DNA of 64,000 nucleotides. Source: Areca catechu. Taxonomy: Eukaryota; Streptophyta; Magnoliopsida; Arecales; Arecaceae. This document shows, one piece after another, positions 51,881-63,091 of this stretch. A program made the position numbers and the translations under genes. Positions within the stretch are counted from its first letter, which is position 1, and each line of letters starts with the position of its first letter. Under the pieces are notes generated by a model. That model saw only the letters and a list, made by a program, of their open reading frames with translations, was not told the origin of the DNA and did no database searches. The DNA is taken from positions 4,673,213 through 4,737,212 of the forward strand of contig JAHSVC010000034.1 of assembly GCA_021397845.1 (NCBI GenBank), written 5' to 3'.

Positions 51881-53250
51881 ATCAAGCTTATTATTCAATG
51901 TAAACTAGATCCACAGATAAATGGTGTTGATTCGTTCTTTGTATATAATTCCATCTACATATGGCTTCAAGCATGGCCATTCACCTTAAATGTATTGCCA
52001 TTCTGAGGATCCTTTATTTTTATTGTTCCATGTGGGAATACTTGTGTGACATTGATTGGTACATCTCATTAGGAGCGGAGTTTATTAGAAAAGAGACGTA
52101 ATCTAGAGTTGAAGAGCCACACTTTTTGGTTTGGCTCAAATGATTTCTTAAAGATAACTTGTAATGGAATACTTTAATTTGAGTTTTATAGATTCGTGAA
52201 CTCTCATTCGCATCATTCATTCGCATCATTGTGCAGCTCTTCAAGTTCATTAAGTTACAACCTCCGGTTAGAACTTGCATTTTGCATGTCAAAATTGAAT
52301 GTTTGAATGGCCCAGAATACATGATGTTCTAACTCAACTGGTAGATAGCATGCTTTACCATAAACTAATTGGTAAGGTGACATGGTGATAGAGATTTTGA
52401 AGGCTACACAGTAGGCCCATAATTCATCATCTAAGCATAGCGATTGGCATAGGGACTAGTCCTTTCTATTGGGCCTAACAATCTTTTCTAAGATATGTTT
52501 AATCTTTATATTTGATATCGCTACCTGACCACTAGTCTGGGGATGATATAGTGTGGCAACTTTATAAGTGATATTATACTTTTTCATAAGTACTTCAAAT
52601 TGCCTATTCGTGAAGTGAGTCCCCCCATCACTAATGATTATCCTGGAAAAACTAAATCGACTAATGATATTCTATTGGATAAACTAATTACAACCTTATT
52701 ATGATTAGTCCACGTAGCTATTACCTCCACATATTTAGACATATAGTCTACCACTACTAGAATGTACTCAGACCCGAACGAGACTAGAAAGGATCCCATG
52801 AATTGATCTCTCAAATATCAAAGATTTCTACTACTAATATGGAGATTAATGGCATCACATCCTTCCTCGATATATTTCATGTTTGCTGGCACCATAAACA
52901 GTATTGGCCAAACTCATGTGCATCCTTAAAAGAGTTGTCTAGTAAAATCCACTCTACAATACTTTTGCTACAGTATTTAGACTTCACTCTCGGGGACATA
53001 ATGACGAAGAGTAATAAAAAGTAAAAATATTTTGGACTTCACTCTCGGGGACACCATGACTAATAACCTGATTAGGACAGTATTTGAAAGTTTAGGTTCC
53101 TTCTAGAAGTAATGTTTAAGTTGTGACAAAAATCACTCTTTCTCCTGTTTTGTCCAATGGAGAGGTATTTGTCCTATTGCCAAGTAATTGATGATATGAG
53201 CAAATCATGGAGGTTGGTCAGAGAAGATTGCAAAAGCTATTCATCAAGAA
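51881..53250 (-). pseudogene. pol: Athila integrase (broken)
   Basis: The piece 52020-52322 aligns with the C-terminal part of gypsy integrase (NDANESSRIYKTQIKVFHYKLSLRNH). Core pieces between 52330 and 53050 are readable only in fragments, for example the KFDVWGIDFMG-like and DGGTHF-like stretches on the minus strand. The zinc-finger half (CDRCQ-like) is near 52830-52950. Stops and indels are dense. Confidence 0.72.
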
Positions 53251-54776
53251 ATTTCTCCTTGACCTCATCTGTGCCTGTTATGCATTCAACCTAGATTCTA
53301 GAAATGCAGTTAGCTACCATATTTTCGAAATCCTTCTTATCACAAGTTTCTAAGTCAAATTCTTGTAGAAGAAGGATTCATCTGATCAATTACGGTTTAA
53401 TATCTTTCTTTGAGAGCAAATATTTTAGAGCTAAATGATTACAGTAAATCAGAACCTTGGATCCTAGTAGATATGAACAAACTTTTTGAGGGCAAATACT
53501 ATGGCTAGCAACTCTTTTTTAGTTGTGGTATAGTTCATTTGGACATCGAAAATAGTTTTACTGGCATTGTAGATCACATGTAGCTCTTTATTGAGTTTTT
53601 GGTCTAAGAGGGCATCTATTGCAAAATCAGAGGCATCACATATGATCTCAAATGGAATGGACTAGTCAGGGGGTTTTATTATGGATGCTATTGTCAAAGC
53701 AGTTCGTAGCATATGGAAGGCTTTTAAGCAATCTTTATTAAAGACAAATGGTGTGTCCTTGGCTAGTAGATTGTATAAGGATCTCCAAATTTTGCTAAAG
53801 TCTTTGATGAAATACCTATAAAATTCGGCATGACCTAGAAAAGATCATACTTGTCGAACAAGGTCAAGGGTGATAGTGTTGATATTAACTTCACTTTAGG
53901 TTTGTCTACTTCAATCCCCCTTTAGATATAATGTGCCCCAATACAATCCCTTCTTGAATTATAAAATGGCACTTTTCTCATTTAGGACAAGGTTTGTCTC
54001 CTTGCATCATTCTAATACTTTAGATAAGTTTTGAAGACAATCCTTAAACATGATACCAAATACATAAAAGTCATCCATAAAATCTTCTAGGAGCTTATTC
54101 ACCATATCAGAGAATATGGCTAGTACACATCGCTGGAATGTAGCAGGTGCATTGCAAAGGCCAAAGGGCATGCATCGATAAGTGAATGTACCAAAAGGAT
54201 AGGTAAAGGTGATTTTCTCTTGATCATCAAGAAAGATAAGTATTTGATTGTATCCCAAATAGCCATCCAAAAAGCAAAAGAAGCTTTGCCCAACAAGCCA
54301 TTCTATGATTTGATCAATAAATGATAATGAAAAGTAATCTTTCCTGGTGATGGAGTTTAATTTACGATAATCTATACATACCTGTTAGTTAGATGATGTA
54401 CGGGTAGCAAGCAGTTCACCTTGTTTTATATCATAGTACCTGATTTTTTAGGCACTACTTGAGTGCGGCTAACTTATTTACTATTCTATATGGGATAGAT
54501 GATTCCTACATCTAGCCACTTGATAACTTTCTTCTTAACTACCACATATTAGGATTCAGTCTCCTCTGCATGTGGTTTGGCATCTACCTTGCAATGAATA
54601 TGGTGCATGCAGATGAAGGGATCAATTCCTTTTAAATCAGCAATCGACCAGCTGATAGCCTCTTTATGTTTCTTTAGAATACCAACCAATTGTTCTTCTT
54701 GGTCAGGGTCAAGCCTAATGCAATGATTACTGGGAGGGTGTATTGGATCCGAGAAATACATACTTGAACATGGCAA
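53251..54776 (-). pseudogene. pol: Athila reverse transcriptase and RNase H (broken)
   Basis: The piece 54549-54776 is the lead-in to RT (HKEAISWSIADLKGIDPFICMHHI). The piece 54007-54270 is the palm: MDGYLGYNQI, then FTYRCMPFGLCNAPATFQRCVLAIFSDMV, then the catalytic FMDDF. The segment between them is interrupted, and thumb and RNase H (53350-54000) are read in fragments. The catalytic residues that can be seen are kept, but the frame is not. Confidence 0.83.
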
Positions 54777-54836
54777 GAAGTGGCTTTAGTTTTAGTATAG
54801 GTGGTGAATCTAATGATAGGGCTATAGGTGTACTGG

Positions 54837-55640
54837 CTAATGGGGGCAATGGCTCATACTTGATCGTCTATGGGGTATAGTTTTGGTATAGGGTTTATCT
54901 AATAGGGTGTTAACTTCATGAATATATGCCTTTATATCAAAGTCATCTACTCCAAAATAAGCCAAGGAAGTATTTAGGGGATCTTGTGCAAGAATCATGG
55001 GTGCTGCTTCCTCTATAATGTCTTTCAGTGTATCTATTTCGAAGCAACTATTCATTGATGTTCCCTGAGTAGCCTCAAACACATTCATCTTAGTTTTTTT
55101 TATTTTCAAATGATACGTCCATGACTCATGTCCTATAGTTGATGCATGCATTTACTGTAACTAGAAAGCGTCAACCTAGGATAATAGAAATTTATCTTGG
55201 ATTACCACTTAATTTCATATCAAAACTAGGAAGTTAACTAGAAAATAAAACTCGTCTACTTTAACTAACACATCCTTGAGCATCCCACGTGGTATCTTAA
55301 TTGATCTATAAGCTAACTACAAGGTAACCAATATAGGTTTCAATTCTTCAAGTCCAAAGAGTTCATGCATTGAACTAGATAAAAATTTATACTTGCCCCT
55401 CAGTCTAGGAGAGTTTTTTCAACATGAAAGTCACCTATAACACAGGAAATAATGAGAGCTCCTAAATCCTTAAGTTTTAGAAGGATAGTATATTGGAAGA
55501 TAGAACTAGCATACTCGGTGTGGTATACTTTTTTTGGAATTTATGATCTAAATTTAAGTTTCTAGATGCACAAGTCCTTCAAAAATTTTGCATATGTCGA
55601 GACCTGTTTGATTTCATCTAGGAGGGGGAGATTAATTTAG
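54837..55640 (-). pseudogene. pol: Athila protease region (broken)
   Basis: Near 55390-55410 the minus strand reads LLD, a stop, then GASI, where Athila proteases have LLDLGASIN: one Leu codon has become TGA. The piece 54837-55151 is the linker between protease and RT (EIDTLKDIIEEAAP...). The domain is non-functional. Confidence 0.65.
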
Positions 55641-57207
55641 ACTTGCTTAAATAATTCTAGCATCTCATCAAGTCCTCCTCCATTCTTTTCTACAGGAATA
55701 TGGGCTTTTAGGCATCCAGAAATGAAACTTTGAGCAAGTAAGGTGGTTTTAGTGCAGTTGATTCATGCTCTACCTTCGGTCCTCCTTGTTCTAAGATGAT
55801 TCGAATTTAGATTGGATCAGAGGTTTAGTGTTGGTCTCTTTGGCTTTGCTAGTTTGTTCGATGACCTTTCCATTCTTAAGAGTCAAGCTGATTTAGCATA
55901 TTCAGAAAAGATTTCTGGGACATTGGTGCTCTTAGCCATGAATTGCCCTTTCAAATCTTTTTTAGGTTGAGATGGCAATTTACCTCCTTCCTCCTACCTA
56001 GATTTGCTGCTAGTTGCCCACTCTAGATTTCTAACCTGCTAATGAATTGTGAATAGGAATTGATAGATTTGTGAGTGGAAGTTAAGGGTCTGAGTGTTGA
56101 CTTCTATCCAGTCTAGTGCCTTCAAAACCTTCTTCTCAAAAGATGAGCTATATCTAGTGATGGATGGTTAAGGAGGATTTTGGTATTATGGGTGAGGTTT
56201 ATTCCTATAGTTTATTTCTTGATAGTGTGGTCTTGGCAAAATTGGGGCAATAGGTGGTTGTGGTTTTCATGAGAAATTAGGATGCTTTCGCTAGCCTGGG
56301 TTGTATATATTCGAATATGAATCGTTTCCTGGTCTACGAGCTTGTTGGGCTTAAGCTTGCTGACGTATTTATGGACAAATTCAGGAAATTAGTTTGTGGC
56401 TGGACATTCAATTATGTAATGGGTGGAGCTACAATAAATTGCAAGGATTTCTTATTGCATACTAGACATGGATAGAGTAGGAGAGTATCTCATATTAAGC
56501 ATGCGATCTATCCTTGGGACAACTTATCCACTCTGTAATCCATCCTTTGTGACATCTCATCCATTTTGCTGTGAATATCTATATAGTGACTAATTTCATA
56601 GATCCACCCCTTTTTTAGGAGCGATAAGTCTATTATTACACGAGGTAGATATATGGTGTAAAGAGTTTTTACTTAGTGTCTCGATAACTACAATGCCTTG
56701 TTCTTACTTTTTAGTATAAAAGTTCTTCTGCATGAGGCATCGACCATTTGTTTGCATTTCTTTGATAGACCATTATAAAAATACTGGACTAGTTGCCACT
56801 TTGGAACTACGTGGATGTAGGCGCTTTTCCATTAGGTCCTTTAACCTCTTCCATATTTTATGGAACATTTTCCCATTTGTTTGGAAAAAACTAATTATGA
56901 CTTTTCTAATCTGGTTGGTTTTTCTATAGAGAAGTACTTCTTAAAAATTCTTTTTAAATTTGGTCTCAAGTTGAGATAGTTGTTAAATCTAAAGAGCTCA
57001 GCTAATATTTGCTTTGCCTTAAGTGAAAATAAAAAAAGCTTCAACCTAAGGGCATCGTTAGAGAAATTCTAGATTTTCACCGTAGAGCAAATCTCACAAA
57101 ATTTATCTAGGTGCCTATAAGGGTCCTCATTACTATGTCCATGAAAGGATAGTAACATCTGAGTAATGCTAGACTTGATCTCATATTAGGTGGCCTCCAT
57201 AGGCGGT
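55641..57207 (-). pseudogene. gag: Athila Gag (broken, N-terminal end missing)
   Basis: Residues LLSFHGHSNEDPYRHLDKFCEICSTVK (about 57080-57170, minus strand) and later NDALRLKLFLFSLK mark the Athila Gag capsid region. Downstream parts are Pro/Gln-rich with many stops. The upstream end is cut at 57207 by the hAT-like element. No complete zinc knuckle is readable. Confidence 0.75.
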
Positions 57208-57215
57208 GCTTAAAT
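57208..57215. repeat. 8-bp target-site duplication GCTTAAAT, left copy
   Basis: GCTTAAAT before the element start TAAGGATGGC; the same eight bases follow at 57885-57892. Confidence 0.88.
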
Positions 57216-57884
57216 TAAGGATGGCAATGGGCCGGGTTCGGGCTGGGTGCATAACTATTCAAACCCAAACCCGAATACTAAATAAATTATCCAAACATGG
57301 CCCAAACCCTATCGGGACTAGGTTTTTTTATCCAAACCCATCTCAATCAAGTATCGATTAATTCGGATTTACCCGGTCTAAACCCAATTGAGTCATATTA
57401 AATATCTTTTTATTTTTATTAACTTTAAAGTCATCTACTATTTATAAATAATACATATATTAAATAAATAAATTTAATTACATTTTTAGTTCAACACCGA
57501 TCCGAGAGGAGGAAGAGCCGTCGAAGAGGAAGAGGGGAGCTGGAGATTAATCGAGGTTTACCAATTACAAATTATAATTTACAATTCTCTTATTTATGAA
57601 AAATAATGATTAGGGTAAAGGGTTTAAATATTTTAAAATTTAATAACTAATAATTAATATAATATATATAATATAATATATATTATTATATATATTTAAA
57701 TGTTAAAATAATTTGGGCCAGGTTCGGATCGAGTGTAAATCTACCCAGTCCTAGCTCAAATTCAAAGTTAAGCATTCGGGTTTTACCCAAACCCGGCCCA
57801 AAACCAGTCAAAAAGTTGACTACCCGGTCCAATCAGGTCGGGCGAGTAGGGTACCCATGGATTTGGATTTTGTTGCCACCCCTA
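57216..57884. mobile_element. Non-autonomous hAT-like DNA transposon (669 bp)
   Basis: The ends are TAAGGATGGCAA and, on the other strand, TAGGGGTGGCAA: a 12-bp terminal inverted repeat with two mismatches. An exact 8-bp duplication (GCTTAAAT) flanks it, the size made by hAT transposases. Subterminal GGGTTCGGG and CCCGGTCC blocks are also typical of such elements. It has no transposase; the centre is AT-rich with a TATATAATATA patch at 57660-57690. It lies inside the Athila Gag remnant. The superfamily is inferred from duplication size and ends. Confidence 0.82.
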
Positions 57885-57892
57885 GCTTAAAT
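57885..57892. repeat. 8-bp target-site duplication GCTTAAAT, right copy
   Basis: Identical to 57208-57215. Only three further bases (GCA) separate it from the second Tat element. Confidence 0.88.
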
Positions 57893-57895
57893 GCA

Positions 57896-59383
57896 TGGTA
57901 TTACCGCCGTTACGATGACGTGGCGTATCTCAGATTCCGCCGGGCGTGATTCGAGCCACGTGGAGTTTTTTCGGCAATGCAGGAGCGGTCCAGCAAGGTC
58001 AGGTGTGGCTCCGCCTCGGTCGAAGTCGAGGTCGGTCAGGGCCCTCTCACTCCATCGCCAGGCGGCGCCCGGAGACGGGTCCACCTCGGCGAGGATGAGC
58101 CAGGCCCTCTCGCTCCTTCGCCAGGTGGCGCCCGGAGACGGGTCCACCTCGGTCGAAGTCGAGCACCCTCTGCCGCTCCGCCAGGTGTCCGCCCAGGAGG
58201 GGCCCACCTCGGCCGAAGCCGGCGGCCCCTTGCTCCCTCGCTGGGTGGCACCCTGAGATGGTCCCACCTCGGTCGAGGTCGAGCCTGGCCCCCTCTCGCT
58301 CCTTCGCCAGGTGGCGCCCGGAGACGGGTCCACCTCGGCCGAAGTCTAGCGCCCTCTGCCGCTCTGCCAGGTGTCCGCCCAGGAGGGGCCCACCTCGGCC
58401 GAAGCCGGTGGCCCCATGCTCCCTCGCCAGGTAGCACCCTGAGACGGCCCCACCTCGGCCGAGGTCGAGCCGGGCGCTTTCGCGCTTTCGCTAGGTGGAG
58501 CCCGGAGACGGGTCCACCTCGGCCAAAGTCGAGCGCCCTTTGCCGCTCCGCCAGGTGTCCGCCCAGGAGGGGCCCACCTCGGCCAAGGTCGGCCAACCTG
58601 TGCGGTGAGGCCTCCGAGGAGCAGGAGCACGAGTTCTGAGACTGCCCCTCGAGCGGCGCCCGCCGCACCCCGAGAAAGGTGCCCGTACGGTCGGCGGCGA
58701 CACGCGAAACATCGCTTACATCGGCTCGATAGGTTCCGCAGTCGAGAGGCGAGGTCCTGACAAAACAAGACCCGATAACGGGCATCGTCGGTGCCTGGGA
58801 AGGAGAGCGCTCATGCTCGGCCCAAGGTCTGGCCGGCACCCTCCCTTTACTCTTTCCTCGCTAGGCCCGGCAAGCAAGGCGGGGAGGCCGCCGGGTTCTT
58901 TAATCCAAAAGGGAAAGGGGAAAGGGATCGGGAAGAGGGAAGGGGGTGAAAGCGACGAGGGGGCCTCCCAAAGGCGGCAAACGAAAAGGCAACGTGAGGA
59001 GTTAAAAGAAAGGGAAGGATAGACGACCAGGTAAGCAAGAAACGGAGGCTGGGAAGAGGAAAAGCACCAAGAGCAGGATCCAAGATCCCAAGAGGGGACC
59101 TTTGGCGCAAGCTCGGTGGAGGACCCCGGCCAGATTTCTATTCTTCTTGAGACCTTTCTTGCTAGCACAATCTCTAAGTCTGGGACTCCTTCGGGGGCCC
59201 GTCTTGGAGACTCTGTTCCTTCTCGTCGTTATCTAACTTGATTGTCGGAGCTCCCTCGCCGGGATCCCCGGCCAGGGCTTCTAACCTTGTCTTGCAGGGT
59301 TGGGAGCCAGGAGACCCGGGGCGAGACGGTCTGATCAAATCAGCGGATCCGAAGCCACAGGCGCGGCGGCGAGATCGGCAACA
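57896..59383 (+). repeat. 5' LTR of the second Tat element (1488 bp)
   Basis: It starts TGGTATTACCGCCGTTACG, aligning with TGTTACAGCCGTGACAG of the complete Tat LTR, and ends CGGCAACA before the primer site. It is diverged but collinear with the other family LTRs. It includes an array of ~61-bp units arranged as trimers (58058-58600). Confidence 0.87.
58058..58600 (+). repeat. Array of ~61-bp units in trimers, second Tat LTR
   Basis: Unit starts are at 58058, 58121, 58181, 58241, 58307, 58367, 58427, 58491 and 58551 (CCAGGTGGCG, CCAGGTGTCC or CTGGGTGGCA types). Types recur every three units, so the period is 184-186 bp. Spacing within trimers is 60-66 bp. Confidence 0.88.
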
Positions 59384-59386
59384 GAT

Positions 59387-59404
59387 TGGCATGCCGTATA
59401 GGGG
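59387..59404 (+). other. Primer binding site of the second Tat element
   Basis: TGGCATGCCGTATAGGGG follows the LTR end after three bases. It corresponds to the site at 16728 with several changes, so complementarity to the tRNA may be reduced. Confidence 0.6.
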
Positions 59405-59462
59405 GGGCAGGACAACACCCCCAGTGGGAGATAGCTTTCTATGGACGAAGCGTGCTCCGGCC

Positions 59463-60950
59463 ATGGTGATCATGCGTGGACGCGAAGCATCCACCAGCTG
59501 AGTAGGGGAGGTCCCCTCCCCTCAAGGGCCATGCAGCCCGGAGAGGGAGCTCCCTGCTCCCCCTCCTCTTCCGCCACAGCCAACCTCGGTGGACAGACCT
59601 TTTGCGACTGTCATCCAACAACTGCAGACCTTGACTACTGCAGTTCGGCAACTACAACATCATCAGCACTCCTTGGCCAAGCCCCAGCCGGGGACCCCCA
59701 CGGCCCGGGCCACGGGGCCATGCGGGAGCTTGCGCTCCATCCACGGTAGGCCGTCCCAACCGCGGGCAGCCTCCAACCCCCGCGGGAGCTACCAAACCCA
59801 TGCAAAAAGAAATTACTCCGGTTCGGCGGATCACGAGAGTCGATCCCCGGCTGACGAGGCCGAGACGGCGCGTCGTAGTAAGCGACGTCGAGGCAAAACC
59901 CCACGCCGAGACCGATCGGCGCCCCTTTCACCAGCAGCCTCGGTGGCAGATTCCACTGACGAGGCCATCAGGCGCCAGGCTGAGAGGCGCCTGGAGGAGC
60001 ACAAGCGCAAACTGGCGGAGTTCGCCAGCTGATTTGCCGACCTGCAGAACTCCTCGACGGACCCGACGGGCTATGACTCCCGTCCCCCCTTTTCCCAGGA
60101 AATCCAAGCAGAGCCGATTCCGAGCCGGTTCTGCATGCTGCAGGGATCCCTACGATGGGACCACCGACCCTTTGGACCATCTGGAGAGCTACAAAGCTCT
60201 CATGAGGGTCCAGGGGGCCACATATGCTCTTTTGTGCATTGCCTTCCCCGCTACCCTCTGGAAGGCCGCTCGAGTCTGGTTCACCCGCCTCGAGCCCGGA
60301 TCCATTTGCTCCTTCCATCAGCTGGAAGGAAAGTTTGTGGCGCACTTCGACGCTTGTCAGAAGGTGACGAGAGAGGTGGACAGCCTCTTCTCCATCCACC
60401 AGCAAGACCAGGAGCTGCTTCGGGACTACATCACCCATTTCAAGACCGCTGCCCTAGAGATCTACAGCCTGGACGAGCCCGTTGCCATGCTGGCTTTAAA
60501 ACACGGGCTCAAGACGTCCCGCCTGACGTATTCCCTGGACAAGAAACCCCCCAGGACGTATTCCGAGCTCCTCCTCCGTGTCCACAAGTACATGCGAGCG
60601 GAGGAGGCCGATCGCACCTGGCAAGAGCTGGACGGGAGGACCTTGAAGAAGCCGGCTCCGAGAGATGTTCCAGGGGCCCGGCGGCCGGGCCGCCTGCTGA
60701 CCCTCGCCTAAGTCCGAAGCTGAAGGGCGGGGCCGCCCTGGAGCGAAGTTTCACCCCTCTCCTTGCTCCCAGAACGAAGATCCTCATGGAAATTGAGGGC
60801 GAGCACTACCTCCGCCGACCTCCCCCTCAGAACTCATGGAGCACCCGTGACAAGTCAAAGTACTGCCAGTTCAATCGCAAGCATGGCCACGACACGGAGG
60901 AGTGTCGTAATCTGAAGCGGGAAATCAAGGAGCTGATCAAAAGAGGCTAC
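59463..60950 (+). pseudogene. gag: Gag of the second Tat element (broken)
   Basis: The start MVIMRGREASTS at 59463 is conserved with the complete Tat element but is followed by TGA at codon 13. The frame then continues (59589-60032) through QQLQTLTTAVRQLQHHQ to EFAS, with another TGA where the relative has Arg. The Retrotrans_gag domain (DPYDGTTDPLDHLESYKAL) is in a second frame (59800-60711). The zinc-knuckle motif CQFNRKHGHDTEEC is in a third (60135-61316), with Asn in place of the second ligand. At least two frameshifts and two stops are present. Confidence 0.85.
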
Positions 60951-61655
60951 CTCAGGAAGATCATGAGGAACGAGGCTTCGGTAGAGGGACAGCCACTCGC
61001 GGCCCTGCCCCCAGTCCCCGCGATCGATAATCGTCCGACAGAGAAGCCAGTGGGCATGATCTCTTGTGGAATCGGGCGGGCGGCGAAGAGAGCCCGGGAG
61101 GTTGGGGACCCGGAGGATGTACCCCCTTCTGAGAAGGGAAATGAAAACAAGAATATAAATAATGATGCTATGGTGGTCGAGATGACCATCGCAAAGCATC
61201 CTGTATATCGCATTATGGTGGATAGTGGAAGCTCCGCTGACGTGCTTTTTTATGATGCTTTCTCCCGAATGAATCTGTCCCATGATCAGCTAAGGCCGTG
61301 CACACCCCTCTTGTAGGCTTTACTAAGGACTCGGTGGGGGTCGAAGGGGAGATCACTCTCCCGGTCACCACTGGATCCCCACCTCGACAGACCACAATCA
61401 TGATGACGTTTACCGTCGTCAAGCTCCCTTCGCCTTACAACGTGATCCTCGGGTGTCCGGGGCTCAACCAGCTGGACGCCATGATTTCCACAAAGCGGTT
61501 GCTAGTGCAATTACCCACGGCCTCCGGGCCTGGGGTAATGAGGGGGGCGACCCAGCCAATCCAGCATTGCCTTCAGACGGTCCCAGGAGCCCGGGGCACC
61601 GAGCTCGGCCCCGACGTCGACGACCTCGACATAAGGGAGAAGGAACCCAGGGTGG
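60951..61655 (+). pseudogene. pol: Protease region of the second Tat element (truncated)
   Basis: The frame from the zinc knuckle runs without a break through QPLAALPPVPAIDNRPTEKPV into MVDSGSSADVLFYDAF, the protease active site near 61220. So in this copy the zinc knuckle and protease share one frame, which argues that the frame change in the complete Tat element is a mutation. A frameshift near 61300 follows. The next frame (PLVGFTKDSVGVEGEITL) runs on to the LTR boundary at 61655. Confidence 0.83.
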
Positions 61656-63077
61656 TGGGGACACCTGAGGCACCAGAATAAGACAGAGGCTTTTCAACCC
61701 TCTGTAAATTGATCAATAATTTATGAATCTATCTGTAATAAGGGCTTAGATCATCTGAGTCCATTTTAGTTGTTATTTCAGTTCTGTACTAGTCAGCTCA
61801 TGTTGAGCTAGTTCAGTCCAATGCTAGTTAGCTCATGTTGAGCTAATTTATTTTTTTTTTGAGTCCTGTCCAAGCATACTGAAGACTCAAGACTATATTA
61901 TACAAGTGAAGACCAAGTCCAACCAGATTGAAGACATGGAAGTTTAGCCCAAGTCCAACCCAGCTTGAAGATTTGAAGACCCCAGGAGAAAAATCAGAAA
62001 CCCTGATTCCTTGCAGATGCCCTCCAGATGCCCAGATTCCCTTCCAGATGCCAAAGTATATTCATAAATAAGGGCATCCATGATTCCAGAGGTCCATCTG
62101 CATCCTAGCCCAATGAAATCAAGCCCAGGTGCCAAGCCCAAGCCCCTAAGAAGCAAGATACCAGGGAATATTCCTGCTACCTGGCTACCAGGCCACCCCA
62201 GCTTCCAGAGGCCCAAACCCATGCACCCGGGCCCCTTTGGGCCGGCCTTTTGCTGCTCCTAGAAGCCCAACACGCCCCCCTAGGCGTCCTTGGAGTCTTG
62301 ACCAAGTCAAGAAAAATTAGGGATTTTCTACCTATATTTCCTTATTTTCTAGCTAGGGTTTGAGAGGGAAAAGGATTCTTATGTAAAGACTTATGTACCC
62401 TTACTTGGAGCCCAAGGTTAAGGGTCTATTTAAGGGACCCTAGCCTCTTGTATGAGGGAATTTTTGATGAATGAAAACCTTGAGTTCTTCTATTGAGTTG
62501 TGTGATACCCTGCTGTGTGCATAAAGGGGTTTGCGAGAGTTCTTCTTCCCAGTGCTGCAATCATCTTCCTGCTACCAACAAGCATCTCAGATCCCTGGAC
62601 GCCCACTCCAAAAGAAGCCTTCCCTTGCTGTTTTCCTTTATTTTCTTGTTCCTTTGTGAGTTTTCTAACCCCTGACAGGTCGTTTGCAGGTCCCCGAGTT
62701 CCTACGAATCCAACGACTCCAGCCAAGCCTCAATCGGATCACCGAGCAGAAAGCCGGGTATCCGCGGGTCTTTGGCTCGATTTTCCAGGCCGCATCCGTC
62801 GAGGAATGAGAGACCCTTTTGCTGCGATCTTCACAGACGTTGTCAGGTACACCCCTCTACCTCCAGTAGTTTTATTGTAGGAGAACTTGCCCTAACCGAG
62901 GCTTCTCAGCCCCGGCGATCCTTCTTTTCTACTTTTCTAGGTCCTAATCTGCATGCTGATCTTCTAAATTCATATAAAATTCCCTATAACTTATTTTAAT
63001 CTGAAATTTGGGAATAATCACCCAACCCCACATATAAAACATATAAAAAAAATTGCATGCATATTAGTTCCCCATCA
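61656..63077 (+). repeat. 5' LTR of probable chromovirus copy 2 (1422 bp)
   Basis: It starts TGGGGACACCTGAGGC and ends CCCCATCA, two bases before the primer site. At 61790-61850 the phrase AGCTCATGTTGAGCTA occurs twice. The transcribed part near 62690-62870 is GC-richer and matches copy 1. Frames such as 62515-62880 are by-products. Confidence 0.78.
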
Positions 63078-63079
63078 TT

Positions 63080-63091
63080 TGGTATCAGAGC
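63080..63091 (+). other. Primer binding site, initiator Met tRNA, chromovirus copy 2
   Basis: TGGTATCAGAGC on the plus strand, preceded by TT and the LTR end. Same arrangement as at 8726-8740. Confidence 0.9.

Larger units (their letters stand above)
48821..57207 (-). mobile_element. Athila-lineage Ty3/gypsy element (decayed, 5' end missing)
   Basis: On the minus strand: Gag remnant, protease, RT, RNase H, integrase, a long non-coding part, polypurine tract and 3' LTR. FMDDF in RT, Athila-type Gag residues (LLSFHGHSNEDPYRHL) and the GAGGATGAGCAAAGTTCAAG phrase before the LTR fit Athila. The 5' LTR is not seen: Gag is cut by the hAT-like element and then by the second Tat element. All coding parts carry many stops. 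Confidence 0.85.
57896..61655 (+). mobile_element. Second Tat-lineage gypsy element (5' part only)
   Basis: 5' LTR, primer site, Gag and the start of protease, all on the plus strand and similar to the complete Tat element, with more decay. It is cut at 61655 by a chromovirus LTR. The rest, if present, is right of the window. The left flank ATGCA (57891-57895) may be its target-site duplication. Confidence 0.87.

Noticed and set aside
61298..61681. A complete protease frame running to a stop at 61681
   Set aside because: The last part is the chromovirus LTR, so the stop is foreign to the Tat gene.
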